Of a DNA stretch of 64,000 nt, positions 9,565 through 17,373 are shown piece after piece. Made by a program: the position numbers and the translations under genes. Every line of letters begins with the position of its first letter. The stretch's first letter is position 1. The notes below the pieces were generated by a model. The model searched no databases. It was not told where the DNA came from and saw only the letters and a program-made list of their open reading frames with translations. The stretch comes from Sphingobium algorifonticola (GTDB lineage Bacteria > Pseudomonadota > Alphaproteobacteria > Sphingomonadales > Sphingomonadaceae), in contig NZ_RZUL01000004.1 of assembly GCF_004005485.1 (NCBI RefSeq), forward strand, positions 186,001 to 250,000. The letters run 5' to 3'.

Positions 9565-9602
9565 AAAAAGGAGTCGCTCCGGGTACGGAGCGGCTCCTTT
9601 TT
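9565..9602 (+). terminator. Rho-independent terminator after the small lipoprotein gene
   Basis: 14-bp arms (9568-9581 and 9586-9599, one G-T wobble) with a GGTA loop are followed by TTTTT. It lies 31 bp after the lipoprotein stop codon. The A-run on the left side means it could also work leftward. Confidence 0.9.
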
Positions 9603-9619
9603 GGTTTCAGGGTGCAAAA

Positions 9620-9844
9620 ATGGTGCGAAAAACTGCGCTCGTGTTGCCGTTGACTGCCTTGATCCCCTGGCGGATGGCCACATTGATCGTAGCGAGTGTG
9701 GCGCTGGCAGCCTGCGACGGCGGTGGATCGGGTCGTGATGGCAGCGGCGTGTCCGCCAGCGAGGCCGATGCACTGAACAACGCGGCCGATATGCTCGACA
9801 GCCGCGCCAGTCCGCAGGCAGCAGACGCAAGCCCGGCATCATGA
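9620..9844 (+). CDS. Small predicted lipoprotein
   Basis: Up to 74 residues. The sequence MATLIVASVALAACDGG has a lipobox (LAAC) followed by a Gly/Ser/Asp-rich linker and a short tail (SEADALNNAADMLDSRAS). The first ATG (9620) gives a basic MVRK start and a 31-residue leader. The ATG at 9674 gives a shorter leader without basic residues. I keep the longer form. It lies 16 bp before the next secreted-protein gene and may be co-transcribed with it. No family recognised. Confidence 0.6.
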   Translation: MVRKTALVLPLTALIPWRMATLIVASVALAACDGGGSGRDGSGVSASEADALNNAADMLDSRASPQAADASPAS

Positions 9845-9860
9845 AAACGGGTCATATGGC

Positions 9861-10778
9861 ATGAAGAGTCTCCGATCGGCCCTCCCCATGGCTATGGCCG
9901 TTCTATTGTGCGGCACCTGCGCCGCGGGCGCACAACGCATGCCACCGATGAACCGCACTGAAGCCGCGCAACTTTATGCAGCGGGCCGCTTTCCGATCGT
10001 GAACGACCAGCCGAGCAATGCGTGCCGCGCCCCGGCCAAGCCGACCATCACATTCCTGGATCTGAACGGCGACAAGCGGCCCGAAGCCCTGTTTATCGAT
10101 CGCGGCCCCTGCTATCTGCCGGAAAAGGCGTGGTTCAGCATCGCCGCGAAGGGGGCTGACGGGCAATGGCAGCAATTGATCGGCCGGACCGGCTCGGTTC
10201 GTGCTCTGGCCACCGCCACGCGAGGCTGGATTGATCTTGAATGGCAACATGGTGGGAAAACGTGGCCGCTGCGACATGACGGCACGGCCTATACCGCCCC
10301 GATAGCTGCACCCACGGGCGTCGTCTCGACCACGGCGCCCTCCGCCGCCGCAACCACGCAGCGCGCTGCACCCTCGACCGATGCGGCGATCTTTCTCGCC
10401 GCAGGGTTCAAACGGCGCGGCAACACATGGCGAAGCGACTGCGACGATCCGGGAACGGCGACATATACCCCAGGTGCCATCGAAAGCCGCAGTGATATCA
10501 ACGGTGACGGCCGCCCCGATGCGATCGTCACCGAAGGCGGCACCTATTGCTACGGCAATACCGGCACCGCCTTCTGGATTGTCAGCCAGCAGAGTGACGG
10601 CCGCTGGACGCTTGTCACACGCCAGACCGGCATCGCCGAGTTTCTGAAGACCAGGGGCCTGAACGGCTGGCCCGACCTGCTGGTTGGCGGTCCGGGCTTC
10701 TGCTTCCCCGTTCTGCGCTGGAACGGCAGCGCCTATATGCCTAACCGCAAGGAATATCAGGGTAAGCCGTGCAAATAG
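9861..10778 (+). CDS. Secreted protein with two Ca-binding-like DxNGDxxP repeats
   Basis: 305 residues with a signal peptide (MKSLRSALPMAMAVLLCGTCAAGAQ). It is built from two similar halves (residues about 45-145 and 175-305). Each half has an acidic loop of the FG-GAP/VCBS kind (DLNGDKRPEALF, DINGDGRPDAIV), a Cys pair, a WFSI/FWIV strand and a GxTG turn. A Thr/Ala/Pro-rich linker joins them. The duplication is visible by eye. No enzyme motif is seen. Probably a periplasmic or surface protein of unknown role. Confidence 0.7.
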   Translation: MKSLRSALPMAMAVLLCGTCAAGAQRMPPMNRTEAAQLYAAGRFPIVNDQPSNACRAPAKPTITFLDLNGDKRPEALFIDRGPCYLPEKAWFSIAAKGADGQWQQLIGRTGSVRALATATRGWIDLEWQHGGKTWPLRHDGTAYTAPIAAPTGVVSTTAPSAAATTQRAAPSTDAAIFLAAGFKRRGNTWRSDCDDPGTATYTPGAIESRSDINGDGRPDAIVTEGGTYCYGNTGTAFWIVSQQSDGRWTLVTRQTGIAEFLKTRGLNGWPDLLVGGPGFCFPVLRWNGSAYMPNRKEYQGKPCK

Positions 10779-10814
10779 GGTGATCGAGCAAGCCCCGCCG
10801 GGATGATCGCGTAC

Positions 10815-11192
10815 TCACATCGCGCGCCAGTATAGCAATGGATAGGTCATCACGATCGCCGCAAAGACGAGCGTGATGCCCCAGGGAACCGCGGCCGACT
10901 GCCCCGACACCAGCAAAGGCAGCACGAACAACGCCAGCCAGAGCGCCTTATAGGCAATCTGGATAAGCAACAGCGGCGCGAAAAATGCGGGCGCCCAAAA
11001 CCCGCCAACCGATGCCATCAGGATCGCCGCCCACAGGCTGCCCACCAGCAGCCGCAATCCGGCACTTTCCGTGACCTGCCCCTGGAACACCTGCCCCGTG
11101 CCGCCCGGCCCGCTCAGCATCGCGTAGCAGACCGGCACAAGGATGAGAATGTTGGCTGCATAGGCAATCTTGAGACTGTCCGGATTGTCCAT
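10815..11192 (-). CDS. Small integral membrane protein, unknown function
   Basis: 125 residues with four hydrophobic segments: IAYAANILILVPVCYAML, LRLLVGSLWAAILMASVGGF, FFAPLLLIQIAYKALWLALF and WGITLVFAAIVMTYPLLYW. No catalytic or transport motif is visible. The start is an ATG at 11192 (MDNPDSLK). It is convergent with the upstream gene and divergent from trmB, so it is a single-gene unit. Confidence 0.65.
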   Translation of the reverse strand: MDNPDSLKIAYAANILILVPVCYAMLSGPGGTGQVFQGQVTESAGLRLLVGSLWAAILMASVGGFWAPAFFAPLLLIQIAYKALWLALFVLPLLVSGQSAAVPWGITLVFAAIVMTYPLLYWRAM

Positions 11193-11267
11193 GGCGCCTG
11201 CCTCCCTCGCGTGAAATCAGCTTATCGCGGCTTGCACTTTCACGCCATGCCGTTAAGCGCCTTGGCG

Positions 11268-11963
11268 ATGCCAGCCCTCCTCAGCCGTGACCCGACAACG
11301 CTCAATCGCCTGTACGGCCGCCGCGCAGGACATAAGCTGCGCATCGGACAATCCGAACTGATCGAACAGCTGCTGCCCGCGATCGCCGTGCCCGAAGATG
11401 GGCCGATCACCGCCGACCGGCTGTTTGGCGATGATCGGCCGCTGCATTTCGAAATCGGGTTCGGTTCGGGCGAACATCTGGCCTATCGGGCCGACATGCT
11501 GCCCGATCATGGGTTCATCGGCTGCGAGCCGTTCCTTAACGGCGTGGTCGGCGCGCTCGGCCATGTGCGCGACGGACAGCTTGGCAATGTGCGCCTGCAT
11601 ATGGGCAACGCGCTCGAAGTGCTGGCCCGTATCCCCGACGGCAGTCTCAGCTTCGTCTACCTCCTCCATCCCGATCCCTGGCCGAAGCTGCGCCATGCCA
11701 AGCGGCGCATGATGAACAAAGGCCCAGTCGACATGATCGCCGCGAAGCTGAAGCCGGGCGGCGAGTTCCGCTTCGGCACCGACCATCCGGTCTATCTGCG
11801 ATGGGCGCTAATGATCATGAAGGACCGCCAGGATTTCGAATGGCTGGCGCAAGAACCAAAGGACTTCATGACACGCCCGGGCGGCTGGCCGGAAACACGC
11901 TACGAGGCGAAGGCCCGACGCAAGGGGCATGAAGTGTGGTACTTCCGATACCGGCGAGTTTAG
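11268..11963 (+). CDS. trmB: tRNA (guanine-N7)-methyltransferase
   Basis: 231 residues from the ATG at 11268. The family's conserved region begins just after it (DPTTLNRLYGRRAGHKLR). ATG at 11247 and GTG at 11211 are in-frame alternatives, none with a good ribosome-binding site. FEIGFGSGEHLAYRA is the SAM-binding loop, GCEPFLNGV follows, and HPDPWPKLRHAKRRM is the strongly conserved TrmB catalytic segment. GTDHPVYLRW and TRYEAKARRKGHEVWYFRY close the domain. It forms m7G46 in the variable loop of tRNAs. Confidence 0.93.
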   Translation: MPALLSRDPTTLNRLYGRRAGHKLRIGQSELIEQLLPAIAVPEDGPITADRLFGDDRPLHFEIGFGSGEHLAYRADMLPDHGFIGCEPFLNGVVGALGHVRDGQLGNVRLHMGNALEVLARIPDGSLSFVYLLHPDPWPKLRHAKRRMMNKGPVDMIAAKLKPGGEFRFGTDHPVYLRWALMIMKDRQDFEWLAQEPKDFMTRPGGWPETRYEAKARRKGHEVWYFRYRRV

Positions 11964-12306
11964 GTCAACGATACACCACACAGAACGACGGCTTTTTGCG
12001 CAGGATAGACCGAAGCACACAGCCTTCTGCCAGTGACCGTTTCCGTTCCGATGATTGCCCGGTGAATACTTTTTAGCACGACAGTCGTCATCGCTCGCCA
12101 TGCACCACCTTCACCGCTCGCGACGAAGTAAGGCGCCTATTCCGTCTTGTAGCCCCGAGGATTGACCCACTTTGCATTCAACAGCCAGCGGCGGCGCGAA
12201 GCTGTCGCCCTTGCTTGTTCCCCCTGTAGCGATCGCTTTGCTTCGGACTGCAAAGGGTACGGCAGGTTGCCGGATAGGCGGGCAACGGGGCTACAGAGGG
12301 TCCGCC
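11964..12306. other. Gene-free stretch with imperfect inverted repeats
   Basis: 343 bp between trmB and the DPP-IV gene. No convincing ORF is present on either strand. The right half holds TGTAGCCCCG (12148-12157) facing CGGGGCTACA (12286-12295), and an inner CTGTAGC (12224-12230) that can also pair with GCTACAG (12290-12296). This could be a worn palindromic element. I see no T-tract terminator and no clear promoter. Confidence 0.5.
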
Positions 12307-14568
12307 CTAATGCGGCTCCGGCGCACCAAGATTGCGCTTGAAGAATTCGAGGTAGGTACGCCACAGGTGCAGCTTCTGCTCCGGCCCGATGATGCTGTGC
12401 CGCTGCCCGGGATACACCATCAGGTCGAACGGGATCGACAGTTGCTGCAGGCGGGCGATCAACAGGGCGCCGTTGTCGAAGAGCACATTGTCGTCGGCCA
12501 AGCCATGCATATAAAGGAGCCGTCCGCGAAGCTGGTCAAGGCGCGGCACGAGCGACGCGGCGTCATAAGCAGCAGCATTGTCCTGCGGCTTGCCCATATA
12601 ATGTTCGGTGTAGTGCGTGTCGTAAAGGTGCCAGTTGGTTACCGGCGCGCCTGCGGCACCGGCGGCGAACTGGCTGTCCGGGTGCGTCATCATGCGGATG
12701 GTCATATAGCCGCCATAGGACCAGCCGGTGACCCCGATCCGCCGTGGATCGACATAGGGCAGGGTCTGGAGATAGCGCATCCCGGCGATCTGGTCGGTCA
12801 CCTCTGGCGTGCCAAGCTTACCAGCGATCGGTGCCTCGAACGCGAGACCGCGGTTCAGCGTGCCGCGATTGTCGAGCTGGAACAGCAGGAATCCCGCGTC
12901 GAGATAGATCCGCTCCTCCGGCGTGCGCCAGTTCTTGACGACCTTCTGCCGACCCGGCCCGCCATAAACCTGGACGATGACCGGATATCGCTTCGCCGGA
13001 TCGAAATCGGCGGGCTTGAGCAGCACATATTCGAGCGCCTGCCCGTCCTCCGCAGCGATGCGGCCAAACTCCGGCTTGGGCAGCCCCTTGACATAGGGTG
13101 CATAGGGATGCCCGGCATCAAGCTTGTTCTCGACCAGCCAGCGCAGCCGTTGGCCATCGGCGGCGTGAATCGCGACTCGCGGTGGCGTATCAGGGCTGGA
13201 ATAGCTCCCGATAAAGGCGGTTGCGCTCCGATTCATGGACACCGTCCACCAGCCAGCACCTGAGGTGATGCGAGTGAGGGGGCCGCCACTGCGGTAGTTC
13301 ACAGCGTAGAGATGCTGCTCGGTCGGCGTTTCGCGGAAACCCAGAACATAGGCGATGCCGCGGCGTTCATCGACGCCCACAATGCCCCTGTCGCGGTCGC
13401 GTCCGGCGAGCGGCCAGTCGCCGGACGTCACCTGCCGCACCAGTCGGCCAGCAGCGTCGTAAATGTAGAGGTGACGGAATCCGCTCCGCTCCGAAACCCA
13501 CAGGAATCCGCCATCGGCGAGTGGCGTGAAATCCAGGTCGATGTTCACCCACGGCTTCTGCCGCTCGGTCAGCAGGACACGCCCCTGCCCGGTCTTGGGA
13601 TCGAAGGCGATCAGCTCAAGCGTTTGCTGGTCTCGGCTTTGTTTCTGGACATAGAGCGTGCGGCCATCGACCGACCAATGGACCCGCGTCAGGTAGAAAT
13701 GGGGATCGGTGCCAAGGTCGATCCTGACCGGTGCATCGCCGACCAGCGGCTGCACGAACAGATCGACGCGCGCATTTTCGGTGCCGGTAAAAGGGAAGCG
13801 CATCGTGCGGACGGTCGCACCCTTCTCACCCACATCTGCCCAGCTCGCGCTGGTCACGTGGCTTTCGTCAACGCGGGTATAGGCGATGGCGCGATCGTCG
13901 GGGCTCCACCAATAGCCGGTGTCGCGGGCAAATTCCTCCTGCGCGACGAACTCGGCGGCGCCATACTGGACCGCCCCTTCGCCGCTCGGCGTGATCGCAC
14001 GCGGCGCGCCACCCCGTGCCGACGTGACGAATACGGTGCCGGACCGAACGAAGCTGATATATTCGCCCTTGGGCGAAAAGCGGCTGTCCGTCGCGTCCAC
14101 ATCGCCGTTGCGGGCGACCCTGCGCTCCACCGTGCCTGTACGCGGATCAGCGACATAAAGCTCGCCCGCCACCGGCACGAGCAACTGTGTGCCCTGATCG
14201 TTCCAGCGATATTCGACAACGCCGTGGGTGAAGATACGCTGCCGCTCCCGCCGCGCGCGTTCCGCCTCGCTGATCGGCCCGACCTTGGCCTCAAGCGCAG
14301 CGGAATCGACGATCATACGAGGCGCGCCGCGTCCGTCCGTAGGCACGATCCACAAGTCCAGCGCGGTCTGATCGGTCGCCTTTGGTTGAAGATAAGTCAC
14401 ACTGCGCCCGTCGGGGGAGAAGGTGACGCCCCGTGCGGTGGGACCGGACAAATCAGGGTCGGCGAACACCCGTTCCGCCGTAAGCCGCCAGTCCTCGCCA
14501 GTGGCGTGGCTGGCCTGCGGAAGCCCGAGCATCAGGTACAGTCCAGCGACGATCAACAACCTGCGCAT
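12307..14568 (-). CDS. S9B dipeptidyl-peptidase IV family serine peptidase
   Basis: 753 residues with signal peptide MRRLLIVAGLYLMLGLPQASHA. The ATG at 14568 is preferred over upstream codons that lack a leader. The N-terminal two-thirds is a beta-propeller (SPDGRSVTY, SPKGEYISF, WSPDDRAIAYTRVDES). The C-terminal alpha/beta-hydrolase has the Ser motif GWSYGGYMT (about residue 615), Asp in LADDNVLF (about 691) and His in GQRHSI (about 722). VAQEEFARDTGYWWSPDD carries the Glu pair that reads the substrate N-terminus in DPP-IV. It would release dipeptides, usually X-Pro, in the periplasm. It abuts the peptide-catabolism island, though none of the shared operator copies is directly upstream. Confidence 0.92.
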   Translation of the reverse strand: MRRLLIVAGLYLMLGLPQASHATGEDWRLTAERVFADPDLSGPTARGVTFSPDGRSVTYLQPKATDQTALDLWIVPTDGRGAPRMIVDSAALEAKVGPISEAERARRERQRIFTHGVVEYRWNDQGTQLLVPVAGELYVADPRTGTVERRVARNGDVDATDSRFSPKGEYISFVRSGTVFVTSARGGAPRAITPSGEGAVQYGAAEFVAQEEFARDTGYWWSPDDRAIAYTRVDESHVTSASWADVGEKGATVRTMRFPFTGTENARVDLFVQPLVGDAPVRIDLGTDPHFYLTRVHWSVDGRTLYVQKQSRDQQTLELIAFDPKTGQGRVLLTERQKPWVNIDLDFTPLADGGFLWVSERSGFRHLYIYDAAGRLVRQVTSGDWPLAGRDRDRGIVGVDERRGIAYVLGFRETPTEQHLYAVNYRSGGPLTRITSGAGWWTVSMNRSATAFIGSYSSPDTPPRVAIHAADGQRLRWLVENKLDAGHPYAPYVKGLPKPEFGRIAAEDGQALEYVLLKPADFDPAKRYPVIVQVYGGPGRQKVVKNWRTPEERIYLDAGFLLFQLDNRGTLNRGLAFEAPIAGKLGTPEVTDQIAGMRYLQTLPYVDPRRIGVTGWSYGGYMTIRMMTHPDSQFAAGAAGAPVTNWHLYDTHYTEHYMGKPQDNAAAYDAASLVPRLDQLRGRLLYMHGLADDNVLFDNGALLIARLQQLSIPFDLMVYPGQRHSIIGPEQKLHLWRTYLEFFKRNLGAPEPH

Positions 14569-14609
14569 GCCTTTTTCCCCCGCTCGCTGCACCGTCACAC
14601 GCCGCACGG

Positions 14610-15092
14610 TCAGCCCTTTTTACGGACGATGCCGTCATCGACCCACATGGTCAGCCATTCGGCGACCAATGCCGGCTTGTCTTCGCCCTCGATCTCGACT
14701 CGCGTATCGTACCGCATCAGCACCTTGCCGGCACCGCGGTCCTCGGCACCCAACAGGCCGAATACACCGCGCACACGTGATCCCACCGGAACCACCTGGG
14801 GCAGCCGCAGGCGATTAAAGCCATAATTCAGCGCATAGCCAGGCGCGCTGCCGCGCAGACTTTGCCGGAAGAAATAGGTAAGCAGCGACGCCGTCAGGAA
14901 CCCGAAGCTGATCGTGGTCCCGAACGGTCCATGCTCGCGTGCGAAATCCGGATCAACGTGCAACGGATCAGGGTCGAGCGTTACCTCGCCAAATGTCGTC
15001 AGCCTGTCCTGATCGAGCACAAGCCAGTCTGATACGCGCAACTGGCCTTCAGCGGGCGCATAATATTCGATGATCTTGTCGAGGCCCTGCAC
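14610..15092 (-). CDS. MaoC-like hot-dog dehydratase
   Basis: 160 residues from a GTG at 15092, which has AGGGGA four bases upstream. A TTG at 15164 would extend the protein by 24 residues but has no ribosome-binding site and reaches toward the shared operator. The hydratase signature is complete (TLDPDPLHVDPDFAREHGPFGTTISFGF with catalytic Asp and His), as in R-specific enoyl-CoA hydratases. MaoC proteins hydrate enoyl-CoA esters. Here it may process acyl chains activated by the ligase at 38965-40572, an inference from the shared operator. It is divergent from the serine hydrolase at 15253. Confidence 0.85.
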   Translation of the reverse strand: MQGLDKIIEYYAPAEGQLRVSDWLVLDQDRLTTFGEVTLDPDPLHVDPDFAREHGPFGTTISFGFLTASLLTYFFRQSLRGSAPGYALNYGFNRLRLPQVVPVGSRVRGVFGLLGAEDRGAGKVLMRYDTRVEIEGEDKPALVAEWLTMWVDDGIVRKKG

Positions 15093-15170
15093 ACAATCCC
15101 CTATCTGCCGCGATTTCAATCCCGCGGTTGCATGATGATGCGCCCGACTGTCGGCGACTGTCAAGTTTTA

Positions 15171-15191
15171 TGGGATTAGACCCAGTTTTAT
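15171..15191 (+). promoter_or_regulatory. Shared island motif, copy 1 (between maoC-like and serine hydrolase genes)
   Basis: TGGG-ATTAGA-CCCAGTTTTAT. The TGGG/CCCA arms are inverted. It lies in the divergent intergenic region, 61 bp before the serine hydrolase ATG and 78 bp before the maoC GTG, and points toward the serine hydrolase. The same motif recurs at 23602, 34210 and 35170. Confidence 0.75.
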
Positions 15192-15252
15192 ATTTTTTGT
15201 TGCCGACGATCGGTCTACGCGGCAGGATGGACCGAAATGGTGGAGGGAAGAT

Positions 15253-16380
15253 ATGCGATTACCGTTCTTGGTCCTGGCGTTTGCGATAGCCACGACGCCC
15301 GCATATGCACGGCAGAGCAGCATCGACGCCGCTCTCGACACCGCAGTGGCGGAGACGCAGCGGACGCATCCTGAACTGCCGAGCATTTCCCTTTCGATCC
15401 TGTCTCCGCGCCACGGAATTGACTGGACCGGTATCTCGGGTAGCCTCACCCAGAAGGGCACGCCGCTCAAATCGCCGCCCGCCTTTCGGATCGCAAGCGT
15501 GACGAAGGTGTTTGTCGCCGCTGCCGTCCTTAAGTTGATCGAGGACGGACGGTTCGCGGTGACGGACCCCATCACTCGCCTCATCAGCGCCGAGACGGCG
15601 GCACAATTGCGCCAGGACGGCTACAGCCCCGACGACATCATCGTCCGCCACCTGCTCGAACATTCGAGCGGCATCTTCAACTATGCCAATGGCAGCTTTG
15701 CCGCGCAGGTGGTGAAAGAGCCCGGGCATATCTGGACACGGCGTGAACAGATTGCCTTCGCCATGACACAAGGCGATCCCGTCAACCGGCCGGGCGAAGC
15801 GTTTCACTATTCCGACACCGGCTACATCATTCTGGGGGAGATCATCGAACGCGCGACCGGCGAAGCCCTGCCCCAGGCGGTGCGCCGACTGAACAAGTTT
15901 GCCGCGCTGGGCATTGGCCATAGCTGGTTCGAGACGGCGGAGCCGCTGCCCGACGGCGCACCAGCGATCGCGCATCAATATCTCGCCGGGACTGATATGG
16001 CCGGGCATCACCCCTCGTTCGACCTGTTCGGCGGTGGCGGCATAGTTTCGACCACGCGCGACCTGGCCCGCTATTTCCGCGCGCTATCGCTTGGCTCTGT
16101 CTTCGATCGTAGGGAGACGCTGGCCCTGGCGCTGATCGCGCCGGACGTGCCGCGCCAGGCGGGGGAGATGCCGCACGCACCACTGATGATGGTCTATCCG
16201 CTGGGCAAGCACCGCTGCTGGGGGCATGGCGGCTTTTTCGGGACCTGGGCCATGTATTGCCCGGATATCGACACGGCGATCGCCGTCGCAGTCAACGCGA
16301 ACACCGGCGGTCGGAATGACGGAATCAAGGACATGCTGAACCGTGTTGATTCTGTTCTGGCGGAAAGCGGCATAAGGTAG
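15253..16380 (+). CDS. Secreted serine hydrolase, beta-lactamase/S12 fold
   Basis: 375 residues. The ATG follows GGAGGGAAG and opens the signal peptide MRLPFLVLAFAIATTPAYA. Class C/S12 active-site motifs are present: S82-V-T-K85 (nucleophile and base), HYSDTGY for the YxN position, and WGHGGFFG for the KTG-like strand. S12 enzymes include D-aminopeptidases, DD-peptidases and esterases. It is one of four such enzymes in 22 kb, all under the shared motif or in operons led by it. The exact substrate cannot be told from sequence, but peptides with D-residues fit the context. Confidence 0.85.
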   Translation: MRLPFLVLAFAIATTPAYARQSSIDAALDTAVAETQRTHPELPSISLSILSPRHGIDWTGISGSLTQKGTPLKSPPAFRIASVTKVFVAAAVLKLIEDGRFAVTDPITRLISAETAAQLRQDGYSPDDIIVRHLLEHSSGIFNYANGSFAAQVVKEPGHIWTRREQIAFAMTQGDPVNRPGEAFHYSDTGYIILGEIIERATGEALPQAVRRLNKFAALGIGHSWFETAEPLPDGAPAIAHQYLAGTDMAGHHPSFDLFGGGGIVSTTRDLARYFRALSLGSVFDRRETLALALIAPDVPRQAGEMPHAPLMMVYPLGKHRCWGHGGFFGTWAMYCPDIDTAIAVAVNANTGGRNDGIKDMLNRVDSVLAESGIR

Positions 16381-16440
16381 CGTCTTTTTCGGCTTCCTCG
16401 AATCGGCGTCTGTTGCGGTGTTACTGCAATATGCTGCCGC

Positions 16441-17373
16441 TCAGTTCGCCAGATGGGCGCGCCAGTCCGCGAGACGATCTAGCGAGACGCCAATTCCGCC
16501 GCATATCTCCACCAGCGGCCGTTCAAAGCGCGTGAGGACATCGGCCCGCGCAGTGAGTGCAGCGATCGCCGCGCCACAGGCAGGCTCAACAAGGACGCGG
16601 TGTGCGTCGGCGAACCGCAGGCACGCCGCCACTGCGTCGGCATCGTTGACCTGCAGCGGGATGACCAGTTTCCGCTTCGCTGCGTCGAATGCCGCGGGCG
16701 ACACGGAGCGCGCGCCAAGTGACGTTGCGATCGAAGTGATGGCGGGCAGGCTCACAACCCGGTCCGCCGCCAAAGCCGCGTGCAGCGACGCCGCTCCCTC
16801 TGTCTCCACTGCGATTACCGGGATATCGCCAAGACCATTGCGCGCCAGCCCGGCCAATATTCCGAGCAACAAGCCGCCACCGCCAACGGATGTCACCACG
16901 CAGTCGAACGTAGCGCCAGCACGCACCACTTCGTCGATCAGCGTGGCGTGGCCATCCCACAGCAGCGGGTGATCGAACGGATGGACATGCACCGCGCCGG
17001 TTGCCGCCGCCACCTGGCGGGCTTGGGCGTCTGCCGCGTCGAAGTCCGCGCCATGGACATGGACATCGGCGCCAGCCGCGGCAATCGCGTTACGTGCCTC
17101 TGGCGAGGTGGTTTCCGGGACGACGACGGTAACGGCCATACCCAGGCGTTGTCCAGCGTAAGCGGCGGCAAAGCCGGCATTGCCGCCGGACGGACAGACG
17201 ATCGCTCGCGCCCCGTCGACGGCGGCCGCCGCGCACAGCCGCCCGACGCCACGCAGCTTGAAACTGCCCGAAGGCTGCAACGCATCCATCTTGAACAGGA
17301 CGGTCCCGCCGCCGGGTGCGCGGAAGACGCCCGATTCGATCAGCGGGGTATCGATGTGGAGCGGCGCGCTCAC
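16441..17373 (-). CDS. Fold-type II PLP lyase, serine/threonine dehydratase family
   Basis: 310 residues from a GTG whose GTGA overlaps the upstream serine-hydrolase stop. PSGSFKLRG places the PLP lysine at K39. PSGGNAGFAAAYAG is the substrate Ser/Asn loop, SVGGGGLLLG binds the PLP phosphate, and VEPACGAAIAAL is conserved near the end. Such enzymes deaminate serine, threonine or 3-hydroxyaspartate to oxo acids. It is last in the leftward operon that starts with the TonB receptor, so it probably finishes catabolism of a hydroxy amino acid freed from the imported peptide. Whether it prefers the L- or D-form is open. Confidence 0.88.
   Translation of the reverse strand: MSAPLHIDTPLIESGVFRAPGGGTVLFKMDALQPSGSFKLRGVGRLCAAAAVDGARAIVCPSGGNAGFAAAYAGQRLGMAVTVVVPETTSPEARNAIAAAGADVHVHGADFDAADAQARQVAAATGAVHVHPFDHPLLWDGHATLIDEVVRAGATFDCVVTSVGGGGLLLGILAGLARNGLGDIPVIAVETEGAASLHAALAADRVVSLPAITSIATSLGARSVSPAAFDAAKRKLVIPLQVNDADAVAACLRFADAHRVLVEPACGAAIAALTARADVLTRFERPLVEICGGIGVSLDRLADWRAHLAN

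Noticed and set aside
12307-14568. Lasso-peptide isopeptidase (AtxE-like) next to a TonB receptor
   Set aside because: The protein has the DPP-IV Glu pair and full S9B layout, and there are no lasso precursor, B or C genes.
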